A stretch of DNA of 64,000 nt. It comes from Endozoicomonas numazuensis. GTDB lineage: Bacteria; Pseudomonadota; Gammaproteobacteria; Pseudomonadales; Endozoicomonadaceae. The stretch spans positions 42,029 through 106,028 of the forward strand of contig NZ_JOKH01000010.1 in the NCBI RefSeq assembly GCF_000722635.1, written 5' to 3'. The stretch's first letter is position 1. Each line of letters starts with the position of its first letter. Under the pieces are notes generated by a model that did no database searches, was not told the DNA's origin, and saw nothing but the letters and a program-made list of their open reading frames with translations. This document shows, piece after piece, positions 44,609-53,582 of the stretch. A program made the translations under genes and the position numbers.

Positions 44609-46699
44609 TTAATATTCAAATAGCTCTGGATAGTTCTGTTCCAGCTCTTCTTCAAACATCTGAATCGCATTGGTGTGCGGACAGACGCCATCGGTCAGTT
44701 GAAATCTCATAGAGGTAATCCCACCAGCCTGCTCATCATAATCGGCTTTCATGTGTTTATTGGCAAAGAGTTCAGGGTGCTCCTCTCCCAACTCGTGCAG
44801 TTTATCGAAGTGAGTTGATATGAGAGCGGTCGTGTGAGGCATGGCTCCTAGCTTTGCAACCAGTCTCTTGGATACTGCTGCACCAGTATGCGGGTTGGTT
44901 GTTCTGAAGAGCTCATCAGCGATAACCAGAACTCTTTTACCTTCAGCCGACTGTTCTTTCAGCTGGTAGTTGTATTTCCAGACAGTTCCTACCGTTTCTT
45001 TTTCTCCTTCGTAGGATGAGCGACCCTTCTGATCTCTCTTATCAATCAGGCTGTCAAAATGAGTAAAGGGACGAAAATGGAACGTCTTGGCCGCCGCTAT
45101 GCCCAGAGTCTGGGCAAAAAAGATCGTGTTGATACCAACGCTTCTGAGGAAGGTCGATTTGCCTGATGCATTGGCACCACTGAGAATGATGTTGCGCGGG
45201 GCAGTATCGCCTAATGTCAGGTTACTGGCTACTGCCTGATGAGCCGGTAATAACGGATTCCATAAACTTCTCGCAGTAATTCCAGGACCTTCCTGAATAC
45301 GTCCATAATCATTCTTATCAAATTTGACAAAACTCCAACGACGGTGGTTGCCTATGCCTTCCGCAACAGAAAGATAAAAATCCAGCTTGGCAGCATTGGC
45401 CAGTAGTCGGATTATGGTTTCTCGAAGAGCCAGGATTCTTCGAACAGAGGCCACAATGCGCGCAAGGTTGTGCTGATATAAATGACCACCAGTTGAAATT
45501 TGATTCATGTATATGCGTAGTTCAGAAACTAACTTTATCTCACTTTTGTTCAGGAAAAAGTTGATGTCAGGAAGGTCTTGAAAACTATAGAAATTGAATA
45601 AAGCTTCAATGAAAGGTTTGAACTCCAGCAACCTTCTGGCCATATCTTCATTAAGTTTTTTTTTGTCCCAATGATGCTCGTAGGTTCTCTGTATGGAGAG
45701 TGCAAGGCTCAGCGGTATCGTGGCCAGATCAGCCCAGCTATCTGCCTTGGCGGAAAATATCAGCCAATTCACTATTCCGTGAAGCTTGTTGTTCTCTGAA
45801 TAATAATTGAGTTCTCTTGATCTTTTTTTGAACCTGTAATTGAAACAAATAGAGCTGACGGCGAGGAGACTTTCCGCATAGGCTATATACTGAAAATGTA
45901 AAGAGTAATGACCATTAAAGTTGTAATCCAAAAGACTGCAGATATTTGGGTTTGTGATGTTCTTGTAGCCATTGAGTTCGCTAAAACCAGAGCAGGGTTC
46001 CCGAATATTTGAAGAATTATCGTCTTGCAAAAGCTTGACAGGAATGCTTTCATCGATTAATGCTGACGCATCCAGAAGATGGTTGAATGGATGTTCTCTG
46101 ATAAACAGGGCTAGGCCTTTGTCTAAATGTTGATTCAACGTTTTAAGATTGGACTGAAGATTTCGGCGGAGGTTGTTGTCTTTCAGGGCTTTAATCAAAT
46201 TCTTCCGATGACTGATTTTTGAGTCACTCCAGGTGGCTCCATAAACCAGCAGGTAGGCTCCATAAAATTCGCCCAGAGTGCTTGTTCCTGGAAAGGCCAT
46301 ATCGTAAACGTGAGCTTTTCCTGGGGTCTGAAAGACCTGTGTATCCTGCCAGACATCAGTATGAAACTGAACGGATCGGTTGGTGGTGTTGTGTGTGTCA
46401 CATTCAGGACAGAATTCAGGCAGTAAATAGTGTTCCAACATGGTTCTTGTTCGTAAAGGAGAGAGCTTTTCGTGGGTAGAAACGGCATTGTGCTCAAGGT
46501 CTGTAAATTTAGAAAGGTAATATTTTTTCAGGATCTCTTGTCGATCGATCTCCATGCCATACGCGCAGTGGATGCTGGCTAGAAGAACAGCAGGCAGAAG
46601 TGACAGAAAATATTTCGTCACTACTGAGGATGAAGCCTTGTTACCGAATAAGTTATGGAATAAGGCAGTAAAAAGGGGATTCCATAGCCGCTTATTCAT
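44609..46699 (-). CDS. Membrane/exported MutS-family ATPase (second of pair)
   Basis: A 696-aa protein with the MutS domain-V ATPase at its C-terminus: ILSGANASGKSTFLRSVGIN (Walker A, ~residue 510), RVLVIADELFRTTNPHTG (Walker B, ~590), TALISTHFDKLHELG (switch His). There is no MutS mismatch-recognition domain (no FxE). The N-terminus has a hydrophobic export-like segment (KYFLSLLPAVLLASIHCAYG, ~residues 30-49). The start at 46699 overlaps the upstream gene by 8 bp, so the hydrophobic start is translated. Function unknown; related TM-MutS proteins exist in other phyla but are uncharacterised. Confidence 0.8.
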   Translation of the reverse strand: MNKRLWNPLFTALFHNLFGNKASSSVVTKYFLSLLPAVLLASIHCAYGMEIDRQEILKKYYLSKFTDLEHNAVSTHEKLSPLRTRTMLEHYLLPEFCPECDTHNTTNRSVQFHTDVWQDTQVFQTPGKAHVYDMAFPGTSTLGEFYGAYLLVYGATWSDSKISHRKNLIKALKDNNLRRNLQSNLKTLNQHLDKGLALFIREHPFNHLLDASALIDESIPVKLLQDDNSSNIREPCSGFSELNGYKNITNPNICSLLDYNFNGHYSLHFQYIAYAESLLAVSSICFNYRFKKRSRELNYYSENNKLHGIVNWLIFSAKADSWADLATIPLSLALSIQRTYEHHWDKKKLNEDMARRLLEFKPFIEALFNFYSFQDLPDINFFLNKSEIKLVSELRIYMNQISTGGHLYQHNLARIVASVRRILALRETIIRLLANAAKLDFYLSVAEGIGNHRRWSFVKFDKNDYGRIQEGPGITARSLWNPLLPAHQAVASNLTLGDTAPRNIILSGANASGKSTFLRSVGINTIFFAQTLGIAAAKTFHFRPFTHFDSLIDKRDQKGRSSYEGEKETVGTVWKYNYQLKEQSAEGKRVLVIADELFRTTNPHTGAAVSKRLVAKLGAMPHTTALISTHFDKLHELGEEHPELFANKHMKADYDEQAGGITSMRFQLTDGVCPHTNAIQMFEEELEQNYPELFEY

Positions 46700-48698
46700 C
46701 TATCTCACCTTCAGCTACAGCAATGTTTCTTATTTCTTCGTAGATTTCAGGGATGAACTGAAATTCTTCCATCAGTTGGTAGAGGGCGCTGTTCTCTTCA
46801 TTCTGCCCATCCCTTAACTGGAAAGTTCTGATCAGAGTGCCGTTTGTTTTTTTTACATGCATATGTTTTAGGGCAAAGTCTCTGGCCTCCGGGGTGAGCA
46901 GGGATTTCAGATCATAGTGAGAAGAGATTATAGAGAGAGTTGTTAACTGACGAGACAAGGCTCTCAGCACTTTTTTGATAACCTTCAGGCCATCCCTTGG
47001 GTTGGTACTGCTTAAAAGCTCATCAAAGCAGGCGAGCATATTCTTTTTATTTCCCATGGATTCAGCTTGCTTTAAAACCGCTAAAGCTTGCTGGAGTTCT
47101 CCCTTGTAGGAGGAGTAGTCTCCCGTCTTGTCGCTTTTATCCATATAGCTATGGGCTGCATGAAAGAAACTGGTCTCAAAACTTTTTGCTGTCGCTATGC
47201 CGACCACCTGGGAAAGAAACAGCACATTGATTGTCAGGGCTCTCATTAAGGTCGACTTGCCCGAGGCATTTGAGCCGGAAAGGATAAGACCGTTTGGTGC
47301 GACTTCTGATTCAGCATTGCATGTGGTTGGAGTTGGGGACCAGTAACAGATTGGTGAAGGGGCTGAGCCTTTTGTACCAAGCAACACATTGTTTGTGACC
47401 GCATTGTCTGGATCAACAGCCGGGTTCCAGAGGTCAAGAGCACGAATAAAGGCTGGCTGGTCTGAAAATTCTGTAAATGTAATTCCAGGCTGGTTTTCAG
47501 CATCAGAGTCCATCCGTTCAGAAATGGAAAGATAGAGATCCATCTTTGCTGTCTGATAGAGGACTTTGGCAATCGTCTTTTTCAGTTCAATGGATTGTCT
47601 GAGCGTCTCTGCGGCCTTGGTTATGTAGTATCTGCTGGCCGTTGGGTCTTTGTAGATGAGCCATTCGGAATCATAGAGAAAGGCGTCAATGGCTTCTTTT
47701 TCATAGGAGGTCAGATCCAATCTCAACGCTTCAGGCAATTCAGTTTCATCGTTGAGCCTCATGGCAATGCGCAGGTATTGAGATAAAGCATCAAGGCGAA
47801 CTCTGAGTGCTTTATAAATCGTCATATTCCTTTTCTGATTTAGCTGTCGCAGGGTGTATTCGAAAGTTTCCAGAGCAATAGCTGAACTGATATAAAAGCC
47901 TACGTAAGTTATGGAAAGAACAAATGAGCATGATAAATAGCGCGGTAGTAGAAACGGGGCTGTAATCACGTTGGCTGTGGAGATACCAAACCAGGTTTTC
48001 AGGGCAATATACAGGGTCCAGGACAGTGCGTAAGCAGAGCCGTCGTATATTTTTTGCAGAACAGAACGATAACCATATGACGCCAAAGATTCTTGCATGG
48101 CTGTGCTGTAAATAATGTCTGATGGGTCAAAAAAGCTGGTAATTTCAGGCTCGTGAGGACGTAGTTCTTCAAGGGTTGCCAGTGCTTTTTTTCGTGTGGG
48201 CGCAGCCTGACTGGCCTCTTTTACCAATGTTTGCTGATGTTGAAGAACCTTGTGGTCACTGGTTGGTTGCGCCAGTATCAGCGCTCTGTAAATCTCCCCG
48301 GCTAATGTTTTACTGGGAAACAGGTTATCTAACAGAGAAGGACGTTCAGACCTTTCATCTCCTACAACACGGTTGTCTTCCCAGATCCTCGGGCTGAGTT
48401 TTACGGGCTTGGGTATTTTGCTGATCTGTGCCGCGAGCAGCCTTACTAGAACCTCTCTTTTTTGATATTCCGTTTTGTTTATAGCTTTTTGTTCAGCGAG
48501 TCCTGATGGATCATTTATCAAGGATACAAAGCGTTCATTGGCAGGATCAACCAGATCCGGTGCATCTTCTTCCATATCCTTGTTAAAGGACTTCAGATAG
48601 ATATCACCCACCTCTTTAACCGCTGGAATGATTTCTGCCCGAGCTAAAACAGGCAGTAAATATAAGGCGCAAACAAGGCGACAAAACATTCGACTCAC
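46692..48698 (-). CDS. Membrane/exported MutS-family ATPase (first of pair)
   Basis: A 668-aa paralogue-like ATPase. Its N-terminus is a classic signal peptide: MSRMFCRLVCALYLLPVLARA-E. A central region (~235-290) has two hydrophobic spans (YALSWTLYIALKTWFGI; LSCSFVLSITYVGFYISSAI). The C-terminal domain V has LILSGSNASGKSTLMRALTI (Walker A ~475), LACFDELLSSTNPRDG (Walker B ~558) and LSIISSHYDLKSL. Exported ATPases are odd because the periplasm lacks ATP; either the N-terminus is an anchor with the ATPase cytoplasmic, or the protein acts outside the cell. First gene of a two-gene operon. Confidence 0.82.
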   Translation of the reverse strand: MSRMFCRLVCALYLLPVLARAEIIPAVKEVGDIYLKSFNKDMEEDAPDLVDPANERFVSLINDPSGLAEQKAINKTEYQKREVLVRLLAAQISKIPKPVKLSPRIWEDNRVVGDERSERPSLLDNLFPSKTLAGEIYRALILAQPTSDHKVLQHQQTLVKEASQAAPTRKKALATLEELRPHEPEITSFFDPSDIIYSTAMQESLASYGYRSVLQKIYDGSAYALSWTLYIALKTWFGISTANVITAPFLLPRYLSCSFVLSITYVGFYISSAIALETFEYTLRQLNQKRNMTIYKALRVRLDALSQYLRIAMRLNDETELPEALRLDLTSYEKEAIDAFLYDSEWLIYKDPTASRYYITKAAETLRQSIELKKTIAKVLYQTAKMDLYLSISERMDSDAENQPGITFTEFSDQPAFIRALDLWNPAVDPDNAVTNNVLLGTKGSAPSPICYWSPTPTTCNAESEVAPNGLILSGSNASGKSTLMRALTINVLFLSQVVGIATAKSFETSFFHAAHSYMDKSDKTGDYSSYKGELQQALAVLKQAESMGNKKNMLACFDELLSSTNPRDGLKVIKKVLRALSRQLTTLSIISSHYDLKSLLTPEARDFALKHMHVKKTNGTLIRTFQLRDGQNEENSALYQLMEEFQFIPEIYEEIRNIAVAEGEIDE

Positions 48699-48842
48699 AA
48701 GTATTAACTTCCAAATTTTGTGATTATTCGTTCTGTTAAAAATTTGCAGTGAGGGCAGTATAGAATGTGAATCAGTTATTACAATGATATTGCTGGGAAG
48801 CTGTACTGGGGTTTTACTTTAATAAGCGACGAGTATCTTTTT

Positions 48843-48876
48843 TTCGTAACTGCTCAAAATTCGTAACTGCTCATTT
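48843..48876. repeat. 17-bp tandem duplication
   Basis: TTCGTAACTGCTCAAAA is followed directly by TTCGTAACTGCTCATTT (14 of 17 identical), upstream of the MutS-like operon. Confidence 0.85.
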
Positions 48877-48974
48877 TTGTAGGCGAATTTTGGAGCCGAA
48901 TAGCTACAACCCAGTAAAGTCAAGGGGCTATTCTCGAAGTCAACGCTTTTTCCTATAAAAAATGAGCACTTAGA

Positions 48975-49773
48975 GTGCCGAGATAAATCGGCTAGATGTT
49001 AAGGGTGAAAGTCCCTGTGGAGTAAGACTGCCGGGTCGCCCCAGCTCCGAGTCATGCGCCTGTTATCGTAAGGTATCTGGTGAAGCGTTGACAGGAGTGT
49101 CTGTAGGCTAAGTATTGAGCTGCGAAATCAATCAATTCGAGGTGCTGATGTTGTTAACTGAAGCAGAAAGCAAAACTGCAGGTCGCATAAATCCGCAAGT
49201 GACCGGTAGACCTCGCGCAGTCGTAGACCTTGTGCATGCAGATAAGCATTTTGTGCGGAACTCGGGAGATCCTGCCGGTTTCTCCTGTATTAGCCAGAGG
49301 AGACACAATGGGGAAGGCTAATAACCATACGCCTGTTGTCGTTGGTAGGAAGTCGGACAAGCTAATAGTACCTGAGAAGCAGCCGAACAAAGCAGATTTA
49401 TCTGTGGCGGAGGTCGTGGAGGAAAGTGGCTTGACCACGAGAAATATTCAACAGCATGTCGGTGTCCGGACTCAGAGCCGGAGCAACGCTTCGTCCAATC
49501 TGTTGGGTATACGTCAGGCAGCGGCAAAGGACAGTCGTTTGCAGTTTACGGCTTTGTTTCATCATCTGACCCCGAACCTGCTAAAGGAGAGTTTCTTTCA
49601 GCTGAAACGGAATTCAGCGGCGGGAGCAGATGGTGTTACATGGTGCTTCTATCAGCAGGATTTGGAAATCCGGTTGAAATCCTTGCATGAACGAGTGCAT
49701 AAAGGAAGCTATCGCCCTCGCCCTGCCCGAGGAGTGCTCATTCCAAAGGCAGATGGCAACGAACGGCCTCTTA
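48975..49773 (+). mobile_element. Group II intron remnant (5' part)
   Basis: It begins GTGCCGAGATAAATCGGCTA and continues AAGGGTGAAAGTCCCT, the conserved start of domain I of group II introns. It runs through a ~330-nt ribozyme-like region into a truncated reverse-transcriptase gene. Domains IV (rest), V and VI are missing because the ISAzo13 element replaces the remainder. Confidence 0.8.
49308..49773 (+). pseudogene. Group II intron reverse transcriptase, 3'-truncated
   Basis: Starts at ATG 49308 after AGAGGAGA (GKANNHTPVVVGRKSD). It contains the RT0/RT1 region (FTALFHHLTPNLLKESFFQL, NSAAGADGVTWCFYQQDLE, then GSYRPRPARGVLIPKADGNE). It is cut at NERPL, before the YADD catalytic motif, by the left inverted repeat of the ISAzo13 element. 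Not functional. Confidence 0.88.
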
Positions 49774-51093
49774 GGAATAGTCCTGAAATAACTTCCGTAT
49801 TTCACTCAGTTACGGGGACAGCTCTGTCATTCCATTTTGGCAAGAGTCTGTCGAACTGAATGGTCATCTTTTTCCTGAAGTTAGTTGCATATTTTCGGCC
49901 CGTTTTGAACACTTTGTCGATGATCCTGACTGTCACGGCAAGGCCTTTGCTTGTCTCTGTTTTACTCATGTAGTGCGCCGCTGTTTCGATGCTTTCCAGT
50001 GATACCCCCTTGCAGGCACGCTTCACATGGGGAAATAAACGATGCTCAATGGGGTTATATTTGGAACAGTACGGTGGGTAGTGTGCTATTCGGATTTTCA
50101 ACCCCAAACGGTTCGATAGTGCCTGAAGGTCTTCCTTGAAGATGTACGTTGTCGCACTGTTACTGCCACCACCATCACACAGAATCAGCAATTCATCCTG
50201 ATCGGGATAGTCCACTCTTCCCTGTTCATTCCACCATAGTTCGATGCTTTCGCAGGCAAATTCAGTCGTGTCATGACTCGCGTTAAGATGCAAGGAGGCT
50301 GTATGTTTGCCCAAGTCGTAAATACCATGGGGAATGACTTTGCCGTCACTAACGCTGGGAAAATCATGGTCATTAACGATAATGGGGTCTACCGAATCAA
50401 CCACTCCCTCACGATAAAAATTACCCAGCAACTCTTTCTTTTTGGTATTGATACTGATCACTGGCTTGCCAGCATTAAGATACTCTTTTTTCAAATGGGT
50501 AATATTTTCAAATTGAGCGTTGCGATCAGCATTCTGTCCCATGGTACGCTTTTTCTGTGGTTTACGACGACGGTAGTCATTCTCGTGAAGCAAGCGGGAA
50601 ACGATATTCTTACCTGCTGGAGTGCCCAGTTCACTAAGCTTACTCGAGATTTTACGTCGGGAAAGGTTCGTCCATTTCACGGCTTCCCGCATCGGGTCTC
50701 CAGCCGTGTGGTCGCGCGAAACCTGATGAAAGTTATCAACGATCTTTGGATTTTTTTCAATCAGAGATTTCCGTCCACCCCTTTTTTCTCTGACGGGCAG
50801 ACTCCATCTGTTCTTCTGACTCCAGTTCAGAAACACCACGATTGATGGTCTTGGGATCTCAGTTCAATAACTGAGATATGAATGCGATACCACCATGTCC
50901 AAGTTTAACAGCTTCAACAGCGGCGTAACGTCTGCGATCACGCTCGTTGAGGGTGTTGTAGAAACGAATCATCTGAATAGCGACAGCTGGAGAATAATGG
51001 CTCAAGGTAATTTCCTGTACTTCGTATTGCTGTGGCTATTATCCCTAATCTGTAGCTTCAGGGGAAATCAGGAAGTTATTTCAGGACTATTCC
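49774..51093 (-). mobile_element. ISAzo13-family insertion sequence, 1320 bp
   Basis: Perfect 23-bp terminal inverted repeats (outer sequence GGAATAGTCCTG...) at 49774-49796 and 51071-51093, flanked by TTA on both sides as a possible 3-bp target duplication. It is inserted in the intron RT gene. Sequence right of it (from 51097) does not continue the RT, so a deletion accompanied or followed insertion. Confidence 0.88.
49802..50972 (-). pseudogene. ISAzo13-family transposase, disrupted
   Basis: Starts MIRFYNTLNERDRRRYAAVE at 50972, hits an in-frame TGA after FISQLLN (near 50865) and changes frame around 50780 (NRGVSELESEEQMESARQRK versus the reading that continues GGRKSLIEKNPKI). The rest is intact: HENDYRRRKPQKKRTM, NDHDFPSVSDGKVIPHGIYD, LCDGGGSN and PPYCSKYNPIEHRLFPHV, the family's catalytic part. 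The first ~55 residues are therefore out of frame and the copy is dead. Confidence 0.85.
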
Positions 51094-51121
51094 TTAAGTC
51101 CGACAGGCTCCTGCGGGCCGA

Positions 51122-52519
51122 TTATTCGCAGAAGCTTTCAAGCGCTGTCATCAGGTTTTTTACCTTGGTAACCGATTCGAGATATTCCTGATGACAGTCT
51201 GAGTCAGCGACAATGGCGCCTCCCCCCCAACAATGCAGTTTGTGATTCTGTGCGACAAGTGTTCGAATAGTAATGCTGCTATCCATCTTGTCATTACAGC
51301 TGATGTATCCGATAGCGCCGCAATAGACATTACGAGAGGTAGCTTCCAGTTCCCGGATAATTTCCATAGATCTGATTTTTGGTGCTCCCGTCACTGACCC
51401 TCCTGGAAAAGATCCTTCCATTAATTCCAGAATGCTGTGTTTCTCGCTGAGTTCGCCGGTTACCGTGCTGACCAGATGATGCACATTGGTATAGCTTTCT
51501 AGCTCAAACAGCCTTGGGACTCTGATACTACCAGGTTTGCAGACTTTACCCAGATCATTTCTCAGTAAGTCTACGATCATCAGGTTTTCAGAGCGGTCTT
51601 TCTCACTGGCCAGCAATTCTTCTGCATGCGCCAGATCTTCTTCCGGTGACTGTCCGCGAGGTCTGGTACCTTTAATGGGATGAGTTTCTACGTTGCGATT
51701 GGTTACTCTGATAAATCGCTCAGGAGAGTGGCTTAATACCGTAATGCCAGGGTGAGCAAGATAGGCTGAATAGGGGGCAGGGCTTACTTTTCTGAGATGC
51801 TTGTAGGCTTGCCAGCAATCGCCACTGTAACGACTGGTGAATTCCTGGGTCAGATTCACCTCGTAGGTATCACCTGCCAATATGTACTCTTGCACCTTGT
51901 TAAATGCTTCTTCATATTCTGTCTCACTGATGGTGGTCGAGAACTTTTCCTGAAGCTGGAATGTGGTGGTTCTTGCTCTAGTGGATTTTTTAATCCTGGC
52001 AAGCGTATTGTCTCGATCAATTTCAGGCATATCGGGATGGCTGAAAAAGATCGTTTTCTTTTGGTGGTGGTCACAAATGATGGCCCAGTGATAGAGCCCT
52101 ACACTCATGAGCGGTGTCTCCAGCTGTCTGGGTTGAATCTTTTCAGGCTCGATCAGGCTGCACAGTTCATATCCCCAGAATCCCAGCGCCCCTCCAGTGA
52201 AAGGCAGTTCGGTATCGTCTACTTTTGTCATGGTGCCTAATAGGTCATCCAGAACCGTGAACGGGGACTGATTATTCTTCAGGTGGGTTTCACCGGTTAC
52301 ATGGTTTATGACTTTTATTGAATTTTTGTCGTCTACAGTGACCACGGCCCATGGGTTGGCAGTAATAATGTCATAACGATTGTGGGGTTCTTTTTTGAAA
52401 GAGGAAGAGCAGCTGTCCAGATAACACGCCCAGGGTTGCTCGCTAAAAGGTTCAAAATAGGGGCTGGAATCACTCAGGTAGTCCAGTTCAACGATGAATA
52501 GCTCTTTCATAAAAGGCAT
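51122..52519 (-). CDS. pabB: Aminodeoxychorismate synthase component I
   Basis: Converts chorismate plus ammonia (from PabA) to aminodeoxychorismate for folate synthesis. It is 465 aa; the C-terminal chorismate-binding domain has YEVNLTQEFTS, HPIKGTRPRG, MIVDLLRNDLGK, GSVTGAPKIRSMEIIRELE and CGAIGYIS. The N-terminal Trp-binding-like half (WACYLDSCSSSFKKEPHNRY, FTGGALGFWGYEL) identifies PabB rather than anthranilate synthase TrpE. The start at 52519 is supported by AGGA 5 nt upstream. pabA is not in the window. Confidence 0.93.
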   Translation of the reverse strand: MPFMKELFIVELDYLSDSSPYFEPFSEQPWACYLDSCSSSFKKEPHNRYDIITANPWAVVTVDDKNSIKVINHVTGETHLKNNQSPFTVLDDLLGTMTKVDDTELPFTGGALGFWGYELCSLIEPEKIQPRQLETPLMSVGLYHWAIICDHHQKKTIFFSHPDMPEIDRDNTLARIKKSTRARTTTFQLQEKFSTTISETEYEEAFNKVQEYILAGDTYEVNLTQEFTSRYSGDCWQAYKHLRKVSPAPYSAYLAHPGITVLSHSPERFIRVTNRNVETHPIKGTRPRGQSPEEDLAHAEELLASEKDRSENLMIVDLLRNDLGKVCKPGSIRVPRLFELESYTNVHHLVSTVTGELSEKHSILELMEGSFPGGSVTGAPKIRSMEIIRELEATSRNVYCGAIGYISCNDKMDSSITIRTLVAQNHKLHCWGGGAIVADSDCHQEYLESVTKVKNLMTALESFCE

Positions 52520-52698
52520 AAAAATCCTGGGTCAGATCAGACGCGCATTCTACCTTCAGAGTTCCACCGGCGCTACGGGCTTTTCTGGAGTTTTATTGCT
52601 GTTGGCAGGCCGTTGTCAACTGTCAGACAGACTATAAAAGGTGCGCTTTTATTCAGTTGAGTCCTGTATTCAGATCAATGAATGTTTGCATTTGTCAG

Positions 52699-52710
52699 AT
52701 TGTTAACAAT
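52699..52710. promoter_or_regulatory. GntR-type operator, upstream copy
   Basis: Perfect 12-bp palindrome ATTGTTAACAAT, matching the TTGTNNACAA form bound by FCD-type GntR regulators. It sits just upstream of the probable -35 of the prp regulator gene. Confidence 0.65.
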
Positions 52711-52713
52711 AAT

Positions 52714-52743
52714 TTGTAAAAAGGGGCTGAATTAATGTATAAA
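52714..52743 (+). promoter_or_regulatory. Probable sigma-70 promoter of the prp cluster
   Basis: TTGTAA at 52714-52719 and TATAAA at 52738-52743 with 18-bp spacing. It lies between the two palindromic operators, so repressor binding could block it from either side. Confidence 0.55.
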
Positions 52744-52760
52744 TGGCTCCAAACAAAAAT

Positions 52761-52772
52761 ATTGTAAACAAT
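52761..52772. promoter_or_regulatory. GntR-type operator, downstream copy
   Basis: ATTGTAAACAAT, one centre change from the upstream palindrome, ending 4 bp before the regulator's ATG. The two copies start 62 bp apart, close to six helical turns, allowing both to be bound on the same DNA face. Confidence 0.6.
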
Positions 52773-52776
52773 TTCT

Positions 52777-53472
52777 ATGGCTGAAACGAACTCGACAAAC
52801 GATGCTGTACGTGTCGGCACACAAGCACAGGAGGTGGCAGGCCTGCTGATCGGGGATATTATCTCAGGTCGTTTAAGTCAGGGCAGCCGAATCTCCGAGC
52901 CTGAGCTCTCGAGAAAATACGGAGTCGGGCGTGGCCCTCTTCGTGAGGCCATTTTAAAGCTTGAGGGAGCGGGCCTGGTGGTTCGAGCCCCCCATGTTGG
53001 CGCCCGGGTTGTCACTCTTACTCAAACCGAGTTGTCAGAAATCTTCGCAGTTCGAGAAGCACTTGAGGGAATGGCCGCTCGTCTGGCGGCTACTCGCATG
53101 TCTGATCAGCAATTACTGGATCTGGAGTCTTTGCTGAAAACACACGCCAGCCATATTCATGAGCACAGTGGTCAGTCCTACATAGATCAGGAAGGTGATC
53201 TGGATTTCCATTACCGTGTGATTAATGGTTCCTGCAATCAAAGGTTGATCCGATCACTCTGTGATGAGCTCTATCACCTGATTCAAATGTATCGAAAAAC
53301 ATCAGGACGTCGTGCTCGGCCTGAAGAAGCACTGGCTGAGCATCAAATGATTTTCAAGGCTCTCAAGGACCGGGATGGTGAATTAGCTGAAATGCTGATG
53401 CGCAGGCATATTTCGAGAGCCAGAAGAGAGATTGAACAGTTTATCGATTCCAATAACCAGCCCATGAGCTAG
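52777..53472 (+). CDS. GntR/FCD family transcriptional regulator of the prp cluster
   Basis: A 231-aa FadR-subfamily regulator: an N-terminal winged helix (~20-85; LSQGSRISEPELSRKYGVGR, GPLREAILKLEGAGLVVR) and a C-terminal FCD ligand domain (~95-225; TELSEIFAVREALEGMAARL, DLDFHYRVING, HQMIFKALKDRDGE) with the conserved metal-binding His residues. Being first in the propionate cluster, it is probably the 2-methylcitrate- or propionate-responsive repressor (inference from neighbours) and probably autoregulated through the two palindromes just upstream. Confidence 0.9.
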   Translation: MAETNSTNDAVRVGTQAQEVAGLLIGDIISGRLSQGSRISEPELSRKYGVGRGPLREAILKLEGAGLVVRAPHVGARVVTLTQTELSEIFAVREALEGMAARLAATRMSDQQLLDLESLLKTHASHIHEHSGQSYIDQEGDLDFHYRVINGSCNQRLIRSLCDELYHLIQMYRKTSGRRARPEEALAEHQMIFKALKDRDGELAEMLMRRHISRARREIEQFIDSNNQPMS

Positions 53473-53582
53473 ACATACTGTCCGTGCAGTACGCTCGAGA
53501 TAATAAACAGCTGTGAGCGAATGAAATAATTTTTTGCCCCCACAGGGATAAAAAAATTTTCAAGATAAAAAGAGGAAGTGAA

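Noticed and set aside
44609-48698. Ordinary DNA mismatch repair mutS
   Set aside because: No mismatch-recognition or connector domains, an export-type N-terminus, and only ~670-700 aa instead of ~850.
49308-49773. Diversity-generating retroelement
   Set aside because: The RT fragment has group II intron style sequence, is preceded by intron domain I, and no template/variable repeat pair was seen.
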